Shown: positions 42,475-51,426 of the stretch, one piece after another
How the letters are laid out: each line of letters begins with the position of its first letter
How positions within the stretch are numbered: the first letter of the stretch is position 1
NCBI RefSeq assembly: GCF_001407835.1
Contig: NZ_CYUO01000004.1
Span: 14,739 to 78,738, forward strand
Direction: 5' to 3'
From: Lagierella massiliensis
GTDB lineage: Bacteria; Bacillota; Clostridia; Tissierellales; Peptoniphilaceae
Length of the DNA: 64,000 bases
The notes under the pieces: generated by a model
What the model was told of the DNA's origin: nothing
The model's database searches: none
The model's input: the letters and a program-made list of their open reading frames with translations, nothing else
Translations under genes and position numbers: made by a program

Positions 42475-44031
42475 TATGGAAATACTTTTTGTGAAGTAAT
42501 TTTCGCTAATATGTTTATGGTCGATTATAATTACTGTTTTTGATTCTAAGTATTTCATAATATCATCAAATATTTCATAGAAAAGAATTTCGTCAAGTCC
42601 TGTACTTATTTCATCAAAGATATATAATTCACAGTCTTTATACAATGCCCTTGCTAATAAAACCCTTGTCTTTTCTCCACCTGATAGAGTACTATTATCA
42701 AATCCGATGTTGTTCGTACAATATTTTTTAATAACTTCATCTAATCTACAAATTTTAATAATCTGATTCAATTTATCTTCGTCTATATTGGATTTAAATG
42801 TAATGTTATCTACAATCGACATATTAAATAATTTATTTTCTTGAAAAACTGCTGACAGAGATATTGTTTTATTTTCTTTTCCATCAACATATATATTGCC
42901 AGTAGTTGGTTTGTACATATTGGTGATTAATTTTGCAATAGTTGATTTACCTGATCCCGTTCTTCCATTTATCTTTAATTTATCTCCTTTATTTATGATT
43001 AAATTAAAATTTTCTAAAATGTGATTATCTCCATAATTTAATGAAACATCTTTAAATTCAATTGTAGTAAAATCGTCAATTAAATTTATATTCTCTTTCT
43101 CTATGATTTCAAAGGTATCATCTATTCTCTTAACGGAATTCTTAAAAGCAGAAATTTCTTTTTGATTTTCTATTATATTAAATATAGGATCAGTAATCAT
43201 TGATGCATATAAAATTATTGCAATTAATGCACCAACAGATAAACTACCTTGACTAACACGCATTCCTCCAATAAAGATTAAAATAGCCATAATAAGATTA
43301 AACAGTAAACTGACAAGTGCTTGAGATACATTTTTAATGTTTACAATTTTTTTATCCAGCTTATTTAACTCATAGTTTTCTTTGAGAAATTCACTGGTAA
43401 AAACTTTCTCTTTGTTAAATAATTTAATGTCCCTGGCACCTACAATTATGTCAAAAAATTTATTTATAACATTAAGCCTTTGAATTTGACTATTTTTAGA
43501 TGCTATTTCTGAATTCTTTAAAATTTTTTGAATTACAATAGTTGAAATGGCAGAAATTAAAATCATAGCAAATAACATAATGTAGTCATATTTTATTATT
43601 ATAATCGATCCGATTACAAAACTTGATATTGAAAAACCTAATTCAAAAACAAGAGGTATAAGTTTGTCATCGAGGGATTTTAAATCATCAATAAGAACGT
43701 TAAAAACATTGCTTTGACCAGCTTTTTCTAATAGATCAATCTTTGTGCTAAGAATGCTTTCAACAATCTCATTCCTTATATCTCTATTCAGATTAAGTTC
43801 AAATTTTGAACCAAAGTTGACAAGAATAATCCTAAACATATTAACAAAAATATATACCAATGAATAAAATATTATATTTTTTATAAAATCACTTGTGTTA
43901 CCCATTGTTAAGTAATCTATTACCTTTTGAATGAAAATCATAGGAAGTATACTTAAACTTCCTACGACTATCCCTGTTAAAAATAATAATAAAATTTTAG
44001 AAAAATTATTTTTATATTTATCTCTTATCAT
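42472..44031 (-). CDS. ABC transporter, fused membrane/ATPase protein
   Basis: A 519-residue half-transporter, shorter than the usual 570-600. Six N-terminal helices are followed by an ATPase with Walker A GRTGSGKST (near 360), LSGGEKTRVLLARAL and FDEISTGLDE. The switch His is in IIDHKHISENYF. It probably works as a homodimeric exporter. The substrate is unknown. A 10-base-arm palindrome lies just upstream. RBS GAGGAAA precedes the ATG. Confidence 0.87.
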   Translation of the reverse strand: MIRDKYKNNFSKILLLFLTGIVVGSLSILPMIFIQKVIDYLTMGNTSDFIKNIIFYSLVYIFVNMFRIILVNFGSKFELNLNRDIRNEIVESILSTKIDLLEKAGQSNVFNVLIDDLKSLDDKLIPLVFELGFSISSFVIGSIIIIKYDYIMLFAMILISAISTIVIQKILKNSEIASKNSQIQRLNVINKFFDIIVGARDIKLFNKEKVFTSEFLKENYELNKLDKKIVNIKNVSQALVSLLFNLIMAILIFIGGMRVSQGSLSVGALIAIILYASMITDPIFNIIENQKEISAFKNSVKRIDDTFEIIEKENINLIDDFTTIEFKDVSLNYGDNHILENFNLIINKGDKLKINGRTGSGKSTIAKLITNMYKPTTGNIYVDGKENKTISLSAVFQENKLFNMSIVDNITFKSNIDEDKLNQIIKICRLDEVIKKYCTNNIGFDNSTLSGGEKTRVLLARALYKDCELYIFDEISTGLDEILFYEIFDDIMKYLESKTVIIIDHKHISENYFTKSISI

Positions 44032-44046
44032 AATTTCCTCATTTAA

Positions 44047-44075
44047 CTATATAAAATCATGTACCTTTTATATAG
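44047..44075. promoter_or_regulatory. Palindrome upstream of the ABC gene
   Basis: CTATATAAAA (44047-44056) and TTTTATATAG (44066-44075) are perfect inverted arms around 9 bases, between the DUF1287 stop and the ABC start. This may be an operator or an mRNA hairpin. Confidence 0.5.
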
Positions 44076-44086
44076 ATGCGAATGTT

Positions 44087-44848
44087 CTACTGTTTATATT
44101 CATCTTCATCCCATGGAACTATTACATCTTCTAAAATATTTTCCCTTTCAAATCTGTAATGCCCTGTTATTGGGGAGCGTTTAATATAGTCGTCTTCTCT
44201 CTTAAGCTGTCCTCCATTATGAAATATAAATGGAAATCCCTCGCTATTTCTATTATCAGAACACATTCCTATGTGAAAATCATTTGGTCCAAATATTATT
44301 ATATCTCCTGGTTGGAAGTCCTTTGGATCCTTTACTTCATTTGTCAAAACCGTGCAGTAATTTTCAAAAAATGGTCTTAATGTCTTAACTCTTCTAAAGT
44401 CAATGTTGTTGTCGGGTTTTTCAACCATTGGGTAGCGCTCTGGGGACCTTTCAATATCTTTATTTAACATGGATCTTAAAGAGTAACCTGCTTCTCTAAA
44501 TGCTCTCCATATAACATCGGTGCAAACGCCGCTATTTTCATCTGGGTAGCCATTGTTGTCCTTTACATAGTCTGGAACATATTTTGGATGGTTTTTTGCA
44601 TCTTTTCTTGCTCCATTTACAAAGTCTCCGTAGTCATCTACTCCATTTTCATTGTAATCGGAGTTTGATTTTATATTTAGTTTTTTAAATTCTTTATTTT
44701 TCCCATCTTCATATAGAACATCCTTTAAAATAGGACCATTTAAAATAACTTTTGCATTTTCACTTTTGTAAAGAAATAGTACAAATAGGGCTGCTATTAT
44801 TAAAACGGGAATTATAATATATCTTTTTTCTGTTTTCATTTCACTCAC
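44087..44848 (-). CDS. Membrane-anchored DUF1287 protein
   Basis: A 253-residue protein with one N-terminal membrane segment (about 10-27) and an outward DUF1287 domain. The domain carries GVCTDVIWRAFREAGY, with a likely nucleophile Cys, and NDFHIGMCSDN with a conserved His, an arrangement like NlpC/P60-type cysteine peptidases. LQPG-like DFQPGDIIIFG is also typical. A role in wall or peptide cleavage is inferred. It may share a transcript with the ABC gene 55 bases downstream. Confidence 0.82.
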   Translation of the reverse strand: MSEMKTEKRYIIIPVLIIAALFVLFLYKSENAKVILNGPILKDVLYEDGKNKEFKKLNIKSNSDYNENGVDDYGDFVNGARKDAKNHPKYVPDYVKDNNGYPDENSGVCTDVIWRAFREAGYSLRSMLNKDIERSPERYPMVEKPDNNIDFRRVKTLRPFFENYCTVLTNEVKDPKDFQPGDIIIFGPNDFHIGMCSDNRNSEGFPFIFHNGGQLKREDDYIKRSPITGHYRFERENILEDVIVPWDEDEYKQ

Positions 44849-44970
44849 CTTTTCTTAGCTCTATTTTATACTTTTTTACATTATATTTCACTAACTTTGA
44901 CATATTGTAACAATTTTTCACCCTTTTAATGTTTTTATATTCGATGTAGAATGTATGAGAGGAGATTTGT

Positions 44971-45690
44971 ATGGATGAAAATAATATAGAAGATGTGTAC
45001 TTAACATGTGAAGAGCCCTTTATATATAAACTATTAATCACTGTGGGAGGCTTTTTTGGAGCATATACATTTATACTTCGTGGGGGAGTTTTTTGTAATG
45101 CACAAACTGCCAATGTAGTGCTTTTTGCCATAGCTCTCGGAAAAGCCGATTGGACCAGAGCACTACATCTACTCTTGCCGATTTCCGTTTATTTTTTTGG
45201 TTCCTTTTTGTCGGAACATTTAGGAAGAACTGTAAAAAAATTTTTCTTTTTACGATGGGATACCTTATTAATTGGAATTGAAATCATAATTGTATTTATT
45301 TTAGGTTTACTACCAAAGTCTGCACCAGACCAAATATGTCAAGTTGCGTTAAATTTCATTTGTTCAATGCAGTTTAACACATTTCGTCAAGTTCGGGGAA
45401 CACCGGCGGCTACAACTTTTGTAACAAACCATATTCGTCAAGTTGGTTCAAACCTTTCGGTTTATTTGAGAAAAAAAGATGATTACTCTAAGAATAAATT
45501 AAAGATCCATGGATCTATGATTTTTTATTTTATTTTGGGAACTGTGCTTAGTACCATAAGTATTAAATTTTTTAATTATAAATCAATTTGGGGAGCTTGT
45601 ATATTACTTTTGATTATCTTTATAAAACTTTTTTATGCAGATAGAGTTATTGAAAGGGAAATGTTTAATAGAAAACCCCATGGACATTAA
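44971..45690 (+). CDS. YoaK/DUF1275-family membrane protein
   Basis: A 239-residue membrane protein with about six helices. It has the family features GGFFGAYTFILRGGVFCNAQTANV and the conserved RQVRGTPAATTFVTNHIRQVG segment. The function of the family is not settled. It reads divergently from the DUF1287 gene, with RBS GAGAGGAG before the ATG. A small palindrome (ATTGT-A-ACAAT, 44904-44914) lies in the shared upstream gap. Confidence 0.87.
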   Translation: MDENNIEDVYLTCEEPFIYKLLITVGGFFGAYTFILRGGVFCNAQTANVVLFAIALGKADWTRALHLLLPISVYFFGSFLSEHLGRTVKKFFFLRWDTLLIGIEIIIVFILGLLPKSAPDQICQVALNFICSMQFNTFRQVRGTPAATTFVTNHIRQVGSNLSVYLRKKDDYSKNKLKIHGSMIFYFILGTVLSTISIKFFNYKSIWGACILLLIIFIKLFYADRVIEREMFNRKPHGH

Positions 45691-45718
45691 AACACCGACC
45701 TTATGGTCGGTGTCTTTA
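45690..45718. terminator. Bidirectional terminator after the DUF1275 gene
   Basis: ACACCGACC and GGTCGGTGT pair across TTAT. It separates two converging genes. Confidence 0.85.
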
Positions 45719-45979
45719 TAGAAATTTCATTCTACTTGGATCAATATCTCTTTCTATTTCGTGAAATCCTTTAATGACAATGTCATTTTCTTTAATGATT
45801 TCTTCAATCTTCTCCTTGTCTTCTATGTTGTCATAGAGAATTGATATTCCACAACACACATCTAAAACTCTTGGAGTTGGTGCAATAGTTGCTTTAATAT
45901 TGTTTTCTTTTATTAAGCTATAGAGTTTTTGACCATTTTGTACATCTTCAAATAGAATGTAGTTTTGTTTACTTTTCAT
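45716..45979 (-). CDS. DUF3343 protein (putative Se/S carrier-like)
   Basis: An 87-residue protein with a ferredoxin-like pattern and a conserved double cysteine (LDVCCGISI) near residue 40, typical of DUF3343, which NCBI describes as putative Se/S carrier-like. It overlaps the dehydratase gene by 11 bases with the ATG at 45979 (an in-frame TTG at 45985 is also possible). Co-occurrence with 2-hydroxyacyl-CoA dehydratase-like proteins is common in anaerobes. Confidence 0.8.
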   Translation of the reverse strand: MKSKQNYILFEDVQNGQKLYSLIKENNIKATIAPTPRVLDVCCGISILYDNIEDKEKIEEIIKENDIVIKGFHEIERDIDPSRMKFL

Positions 45980-47252
45980 TTTCAATCATTTCAACGAATG
46001 CTTCTATTCTTGTCTTTAGTTGTTCAGCATCTTCATCAGTATAGTCTGTTTCTATTCCAAGTACAGGAATGCCTGCTTCTTTAAGTTCTTTTTCTACTAT
46101 GTGACCTTCTGTATCATATATGTTACAGAATTTAAGGTTAACGTCTATAACTCCATCTACATTATATTCTTTTGCAAGTCTTATAATATCTTCAACTCTT
46201 TCGTGATTTGGAGTATAACAAGCACAGTTGATTCCCTTCATATATCTATCTGTTAGATGTGAAACCATTTCGTCTATAGTTTCGCCAGATTCGTCAACTG
46301 TAAGTTCGAAATATCTTGAACCTGTACACATTTCTTCACATACTACAGCTGCTCCACTGCTTTCTATGATGTGATGTAGTTTCCAGTTTGGAATTGAAAG
46401 TGGTGTTCCTGTAAGCATAAGTCTTGTAGCGCCTTTTTTGTAAACAGAAACATTTTCTTCTTTTCTCTTATCAAGTTCGTCACATAGTTCGTTAACCATT
46501 TGTGCAAATCTTGTTGGGTCGTCATAGAATGCAATTTGAGAAATAAGTAGACAGTCTTTACCGCTTATTGGTACATTGTCTAACTTTCTAAATTCCCAAA
46601 GTCTTTGCATTGCTCTTCTCTTGTTGTTAATAAGAACTATTGCATCATGTAGTGATTCTGCAGTAAGTTTGTTTCCTGTAAGCTCTTCGATTCTGTCTAT
46701 GTATCTATAAACTTCGTCCTTAAAGAACTCAACGTCTTTATCTCTCTTCATTTGTGGTAAGTCAAAAACGTACATTGGTGCATCTTTTGATAAAATTTCC
46801 CATGCCTTTTTCTTACCGTCACATGTAGTTTCTCCAACGAATAGGTCTGCTATTCTGAAAAAAGGACAAGTTCTTTCAAATCTTGCACCTAATGATGCTT
46901 TTATTAGTGGACAAGTTGCTGTTGGAAGATGTTTTTCTCCTCCTGGTACCCAGAATTGTGATCCTGAGCAAAGTCCAGTGTTAATTGCTCCACAACCAAA
47001 TACTACTTCATCAGGAACGTGAATACAGAATGTTCCTACTACCTTTCCTCCATTTTTTTGGAACTCAATAAGTTCTGCTGGTCTTATTCCATGGATTTCT
47101 GCAACAACCATGTTAAAGTAATCCATTTTTTCTGGTCTGTTTTCTTGTGATAGATAAACGTCCCCAAATGCTTGTGGTAAAACTTCACATAAAACGTCAT
47201 GAGTTTCTACGTCCATTCCTAAATCTTCCCACATTTTTCTGTAATCTGCCAT
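45969..47252 (-). CDS. 2-hydroxyacyl-CoA dehydratase / double-cubane-type iron-sulfur protein
   Basis: A 427-residue, Cys-rich protein of the HgdB/FldB fold. Key segments are CGAINTGLCSGSQ (near 91-103), TATCPLIKASLGA, RTCPFFRIADLFVGETTCDGKK (near 131-152), VCEEMCTGSRYFE and NCACYTPNH. The number and placing of cysteines also suit the double-cubane cluster proteins, single-chain relatives that reduce small molecules. Its partners are the ATPase and the small homologue upstream. No CoA-transferase or acyl-CoA dehydrogenase gene is nearby, which weakens a classic amino-acid fermentation role. Confidence 0.85.
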   Translation of the reverse strand: MADYRKMWEDLGMDVETHDVLCEVLPQAFGDVYLSQENRPEKMDYFNMVVAEIHGIRPAELIEFQKNGGKVVGTFCIHVPDEVVFGCGAINTGLCSGSQFWVPGGEKHLPTATCPLIKASLGARFERTCPFFRIADLFVGETTCDGKKKAWEILSKDAPMYVFDLPQMKRDKDVEFFKDEVYRYIDRIEELTGNKLTAESLHDAIVLINNKRRAMQRLWEFRKLDNVPISGKDCLLISQIAFYDDPTRFAQMVNELCDELDKRKEENVSVYKKGATRLMLTGTPLSIPNWKLHHIIESSGAAVVCEEMCTGSRYFELTVDESGETIDEMVSHLTDRYMKGINCACYTPNHERVEDIIRLAKEYNVDGVIDVNLKFCNIYDTEGHIVEKELKEAGIPVLGIETDYTDEDAEQLKTRIEAFVEMIENEK

Positions 47253-47266
47253 GAATTATTCCCCCT

Positions 47267-48061
47267 TTAATATTTTATGGTTTTATAATCAATATCAAAT
47301 TGGTTACAGCCTCGAATTATATAGTCGGGTTCTAAATTAAATTTTCCATATTTTTCTTTTATAAATTCAAAACCGCTACTTTCGTAGTCTTTATGAAGTT
47401 CTCCTTCACAAAAGTAACCCTCATTGATTAATTGAACTATTTTTTTATAAATTCCAGCTCCCGCTTGTATTTTAGCTACTTCCTTCTCTCTAAAACTTTC
47501 ATCAATATGTCCCCTAATAAATGAAAGTCTCTCGTCTACATCAAAGATAAACTTAGAAAAGTATTCTACTTCGTATATCCTTTTCTCATCCACATCACAT
47601 TTTCTTAGCTTACCTATTGCACTTGAAATCTGTTTTGATTTTTCCACAATATCCACAAATTTATCCATATTGAAAGGCTCTTTTGACTTTTCTTCCATAA
47701 ACTTAATTAGGGATTTGTAATCGTTGTCTTTGTAAATATAAACTTCTTTGTCCGTCTTCTCCTTTAATTTTTCATATCTTATTTTACAGTTATCATCCAC
47801 TATAAAAAACTTTGAAGAGAACATAAATGGACATTTTCCAAGTTCTAAGTATGCAAATGATGAGTTTAACATATCACAGTAGTTATTGTCGTCATACCCT
47901 TCTGTTACATGCTTATCAATTCCATAGGAGTATAGTCCTTTGTATCCAAAGCTTTCTACTATCTCCCATGGAACTCTCCCCCAAAGCGAAATAACTTTAC
48001 CTGTTTCACTTAAAGTTAATGCTTCAATATAAGCATTTTTTCTTATATCTAAATATTCCAT
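47267..48061 (-). CDS. Short, diverged 2-hydroxyacyl-CoA dehydratase-like protein
   Basis: A 264-residue protein that looks like a reduced relative of the dehydratase beta chain. The N-terminus (ISLWGRVPWEIVESFGYKG), LNSSFAYLELGKCPFMFSS and the C-terminal PDYIIRGCNQFDID keep the outline, but the GETTCDGKK segment of the neighbour is missing. It may be a structural partner of the 427-residue protein. It overlaps the activator stop by one base (TAATG). Confidence 0.72.
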   Translation of the reverse strand: MEYLDIRKNAYIEALTLSETGKVISLWGRVPWEIVESFGYKGLYSYGIDKHVTEGYDDNNYCDMLNSSFAYLELGKCPFMFSSKFFIVDDNCKIRYEKLKEKTDKEVYIYKDNDYKSLIKFMEEKSKEPFNMDKFVDIVEKSKQISSAIGKLRKCDVDEKRIYEVEYFSKFIFDVDERLSFIRGHIDESFREKEVAKIQAGAGIYKKIVQLINEGYFCEGELHKDYESSGFEFIKEKYGKFNLEPDYIIRGCNQFDIDYKTIKY

Positions 48062-48819
48062 TACTTTGCAAGCATTGCAGCTCCTATCGCTCCTGCAAAT
48101 CTGCCATCTTCATGGGTACTAACATCTGCTTTTAGAAGTTCTTGCAAATGTTCAACCATGTAATCATTTCCTGCAAAACCACCTGTTAAGAAATATTGGT
48201 CTGATTTTGGAATTCTATTTACTAAAATTATTACTTTATTAATAATGGAGTGAATAACCCCACATGCAATGTCTTCCTTTGGTGTTCCCTTACCAATTAA
48301 TGAGATGATTTCAGTTTCTGCAAATACGGTACACATAGATGATATCTTTATATCCTTTCCCTTTCTTGCAAGTGCAAACATCTCGTCAAGATCCACACCA
48401 AGCCTTCCTGCCATTACCTCTAAGAACTTTCCTGTTCCTGCAGAACATTTGTCGTTCATCTTAAAGTCATCTACAAAGTTGTCTCTAAAGCTTATAACTT
48501 TTGTGTCCTGTCCACCAATATCTATAATTGTAATATCTTTTCCAGGATTAAAGAAACTCGCTCCTTTTCCATGACATGTTATTTCTGTTATAACTTTGTC
48601 AGCAAAAGGCACAGAAACCCTTCCATATCCAGTGGCAACAACTTTTCTATTGTCCTCTGTTACTCCATTTTCTAAAAGCCATTCTTCAATATCTCTACTG
48701 GCTTGAACTGAACTCCAGCCAGTAGGCATGACTTTTTTATAAAGTATTTCTTTTTTTGAATCGTCTAAGACAACAACTTTTGAAGCTGTTGAACCTATAT
48801 CAATTCCAACATTATACAT
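48061..48819 (-). CDS. Dehydratase activator ATPase (BadF/BadG/HgdC type)
   Basis: A 252-residue ASKHA-fold ATPase. GIDIGSTASKVVV is the phosphate-1 loop, IDIGGQDTKVISF phosphate-2, and TGGFAGNDYMVE the adenosine loop. The two cysteines that hold the bridging [4Fe-4S] cluster are in NDKCSAGTGKFLE and ISSMCTVFAETE. It injects a low-potential electron into the dehydratase-type partner with ATP hydrolysis. I choose the ATG at 48819, with AGGTGG 8 bases upstream. Earlier in-frame starts sit on the RBS. Confidence 0.92.
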   Translation of the reverse strand: MYNVGIDIGSTASKVVVLDDSKKEILYKKVMPTGWSSVQASRDIEEWLLENGVTEDNRKVVATGYGRVSVPFADKVITEITCHGKGASFFNPGKDITIIDIGGQDTKVISFRDNFVDDFKMNDKCSAGTGKFLEVMAGRLGVDLDEMFALARKGKDIKISSMCTVFAETEIISLIGKGTPKEDIACGVIHSIINKVIILVNRIPKSDQYFLTGGFAGNDYMVEHLQELLKADVSTHEDGRFAGAIGAAMLAK

Positions 48820-48942
48820 ATACATCACCACCTAAATTATATCACCAAATATCGATTTTGAAAAATTTATTAATAGTATAAATAATTTTTCCACTAAGAT
48901 GAGTTTTATCTATCGATAAACTTAACGAATTAAAACTAAAAA

Positions 48943-48970
48943 ACCCTCCTTACACATCGGTAAAGAGGGT
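48943..48970 (-). terminator. Terminator of the dnaN-to-aminopeptidase gene run
   Basis: ACCCTC (48943-48948) pairs with GAGGGT (48965-48970) with further inner pairing. The minus strand continues TTTTTTAG. It lies just after the aminopeptidase stop. Confidence 0.85.
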
Positions 48971-48986
48971 GTATTGTATTTTTTTA

Positions 48987-50372
48987 TTATTTTACAAATA
49001 CTTCATATGCCTTTGAAGTCATATATGCATCTGCCTTTGAAAGAAGTTCTATAGGTGCGTGCATTGAAAGCATTGCTGTTCCAATATCAACAACTTCTGC
49101 GCCATAGGCTGCAAGTATATATGCAATTGTTCCACCACCACCTTGGTCTATCTTTCCAAGTTCTCCTGTTTGCCAAATTACACCATTTTCATTAAATAAT
49201 GTTCTAAGTTCTTGTAAAAATTCTGTGTTTGCATCATTTGAACCAAACTTTCCACCTGAACCTGTATATTTTGCAAGTGCAACACCATGACCTACAAGTG
49301 CTACATTATTCTTTTCTGTAACTTCTGCAAAATTAGGATCAAAGGCAACTGTAACATCTGCTGAAAGAACCTTTGAATTTGCAAATGCTCTTCTTAAAAG
49401 TACATCTGAGTAGTTTTCAACTTGATTGTTCAATACTTCTGCAACCATATTTTGGAAGAAGTTTGCTCCCATTGATGCATTACCTACAGAACCTATTTCT
49501 TCCTTGTCAACAAATAGTGAAACTGCTGTTTTCTTTGGATTTTCAACTTTTAGTATAGCTTCAAGTGATGCATAAGCACAAACTTTATCATCGTGACCAT
49601 ATGAAGCTATTAGAGATCTGTCAAATCCAACATCTCTTGCTTTTCCAGCTGGAACTATTGTAAGTTCTGCAATTAAAAAGTCTTCTTCTACAAGTCCATA
49701 TTCCTTATTTAAATATTTTAAAACACTGTCTTTGATAGGATTCTTTTCTTCATCTTTAGTTTTATATGATCTATGTCCTATAATTACATTTAGTTGTTCT
49801 CCTGTAATTCCTTCATCCATAGATTTCTTTCTTTGATCTTTAGAAAGATGGATTAAAAGGTCTGAAATATAAAATACAGGATCTTCTTCTTTTTCTCCAA
49901 TCACAATATCAAGTTTCTTTCCATCTTTTGTAAAAGCTGTTCCATGAAGTGATAGAGGAAGTGTTGCCCATTGATATTTCTTAACTCCACCATAGTAGTG
50001 AGTCTTGAAGTATGCCATATGACCGTCTTCAAAAATAGGATTTTGTTTTAGGTCAAGTCTTGGAGAGTCTATATGAGAACCAAGTATATTCATACCTTCT
50101 GTTATATCTTCTCCAACAATCATCATAACAACTGATTTGTTCTTGTTGTTTAAATAGATTTTATCTCCCTTTTTAATCTTACCTTTTAATGCTTCTTCTA
50201 AACTTATAAATCCATTTTCTTTAGCTTTTTCAATTATTGTAACTGTAGCTTCTCTTTCAATCTTTGAATTATCCAAGAATTTTTTATATCTTTCTCCATA
50301 TTCAAAAATTTCATTAATTTCCTTTTCAGAAAGTTCTTCCCAGATATTCTTCTTTTCATAATTTAATTCCAT
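48987..50372 (-). CDS. M18-family aminopeptidase
   Basis: A 461-residue zinc aminopeptidase. ILGSHIDSPRLDLKQNP (about 95-111) holds the first metal His and Asp, SYGHDDKVCAYASLEA the bridging Asp, and LFVDKEEIGSVGNASMG the catalytic and metal Glu residues. FDPNFAEV and the closing AMLSMHAPIELLSK fit M18. It releases N-terminal residues from peptides, which suits a peptide-fermenting organism. It lies 22 bases after the CWB2 gene and ends the gene run. Confidence 0.93.
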   Translation of the reverse strand: MELNYEKKNIWEELSEKEINEIFEYGERYKKFLDNSKIEREATVTIIEKAKENGFISLEEALKGKIKKGDKIYLNNKNKSVVMMIVGEDITEGMNILGSHIDSPRLDLKQNPIFEDGHMAYFKTHYYGGVKKYQWATLPLSLHGTAFTKDGKKLDIVIGEKEEDPVFYISDLLIHLSKDQRKKSMDEGITGEQLNVIIGHRSYKTKDEEKNPIKDSVLKYLNKEYGLVEEDFLIAELTIVPAGKARDVGFDRSLIASYGHDDKVCAYASLEAILKVENPKKTAVSLFVDKEEIGSVGNASMGANFFQNMVAEVLNNQVENYSDVLLRRAFANSKVLSADVTVAFDPNFAEVTEKNNVALVGHGVALAKYTGSGGKFGSNDANTEFLQELRTLFNENGVIWQTGELGKIDQGGGGTIAYILAAYGAEVVDIGTAMLSMHAPIELLSKADAYMTSKAYEVFVK

Positions 50373-50394
50373 CTCAATACCTTCTTTCTATTCT

Positions 50395-51426
50395 TTAACC
50401 TACAGGATCTTCTTTAGGATTTCCTATTTCTTCTGGTCCTCTTATTTGATCTTTATTTATTACTTCTAACAACTTATCAGGTAGTGAATTAGTACCTCCA
50501 ACTACTATAAGCCTTGTTACATCTCCACCTTTAATATAATTTACTATATTTTTATCTATGGCTTTTGAAGATGATAATAGTATTGGTCCACTTACATATT
50601 TTGCAACATTTGATGCGCAAAGTGCATCTGGAAAATCTTCTCCACTTACAAGAACTACAGTACGAACATCACTAAATCCCTTTTCTGCAACATCTAAAGA
50701 TGTTAAGTATCTGTTTTTACCTGAAAAGTTAGTCTTTTCTATTCTTTTAAGATTGTTATTTGATAAAATATTAGGATTTATAGATCCCTTTCCTCCTACT
50801 ACAATCCCCTTTGTTATTCCAGAGTTTTGTATATAGTTTAAGTTTTCTCTTTCTAAAGAATTTCCACCTGTGAGTAATAGTGGAATTCTTGTTGTAGCCA
50901 AATAACCACTTACTGAAAGTGAGTCAGCAAAATTTTGACCATTTGCTATTGCAAAATATCTTTTATCATAATTATTTCCTGAAGCTTTGATAAAATTTGC
51001 AACCTTTGCTGCAGTATCAACTCTATTTTTACCAGATATTCTCTTTACATTATACCCATTTAACTGTTTTAATGCATTTTCTTCAATTGCACTTGTTCCA
51101 CCAACTATATATACATTTTTAACTTGTAGTCTTTTAAGTTCATCTTTAACTTCATTTGGAACTTCTGTTTTTGACATTAAGAGTACAGGACCGTTAAGTA
51201 CAGAACCAAGTACCCCTCCTGCAAGTCCATCCGCAAAATTATCTCCACTTACTAGGACTGCATTTATAGTCTTTTTATAAGAAACCTTACTTGTTTCTAC
51301 AGATGTACCATATCTACTCTTTGCAGATATTCTATATAAATACACTTTACTATTTGCAAGAGCTGTTGTAGGAAGACTTATCATACAAATTAAAAGTAAC
51401 ATTAAAATTTTTTTATTTTTTATCAT
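50395..51426 (-). CDS. CWB2-repeat surface protein in the sigma-factor operon
   Basis: A 343-residue secreted protein made almost only of three CWB2 repeats after a signal peptide (1-25, LLLICMISLPTTALA). Each repeat has the AVLVSGDNFADGL...VYIVGGTSAI pattern. The C-terminus is a short charged tail. With no extra domain it may cover wall polysaccharide or act as an assembly partner. The ATG at 51426 is chosen because AAGGA lies 8 bases upstream and the signal peptide begins there. It overlaps the sigma gene by 14 bases, so it is translationally coupled to it. Confidence 0.88.
   Translation of the reverse strand: MIKNKKILMLLLICMISLPTTALANSKVYLYRISAKSRYGTSVETSKVSYKKTINAVLVSGDNFADGLAGGVLGSVLNGPVLLMSKTEVPNEVKDELKRLQVKNVYIVGGTSAIEENALKQLNGYNVKRISGKNRVDTAAKVANFIKASGNNYDKRYFAIANGQNFADSLSVSGYLATTRIPLLLTGGNSLERENLNYIQNSGITKGIVVGGKGSINPNILSNNNLKRIEKTNFSGKNRYLTSLDVAEKGFSDVRTVVLVSGEDFPDALCASNVAKYVSGPILLSSSKAIDKNIVNYIKGGDVTRLIVVGGTNSLPDKLLEVINKDQIRGPEEIGNPKEDPVG

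Noticed and set aside
44841-45131. 96-codon minus-strand frame in the DUF1287-DUF1275 gap
   Set aside because: It runs antisense through the DUF1275 start, and has no RBS or recognisable motif.
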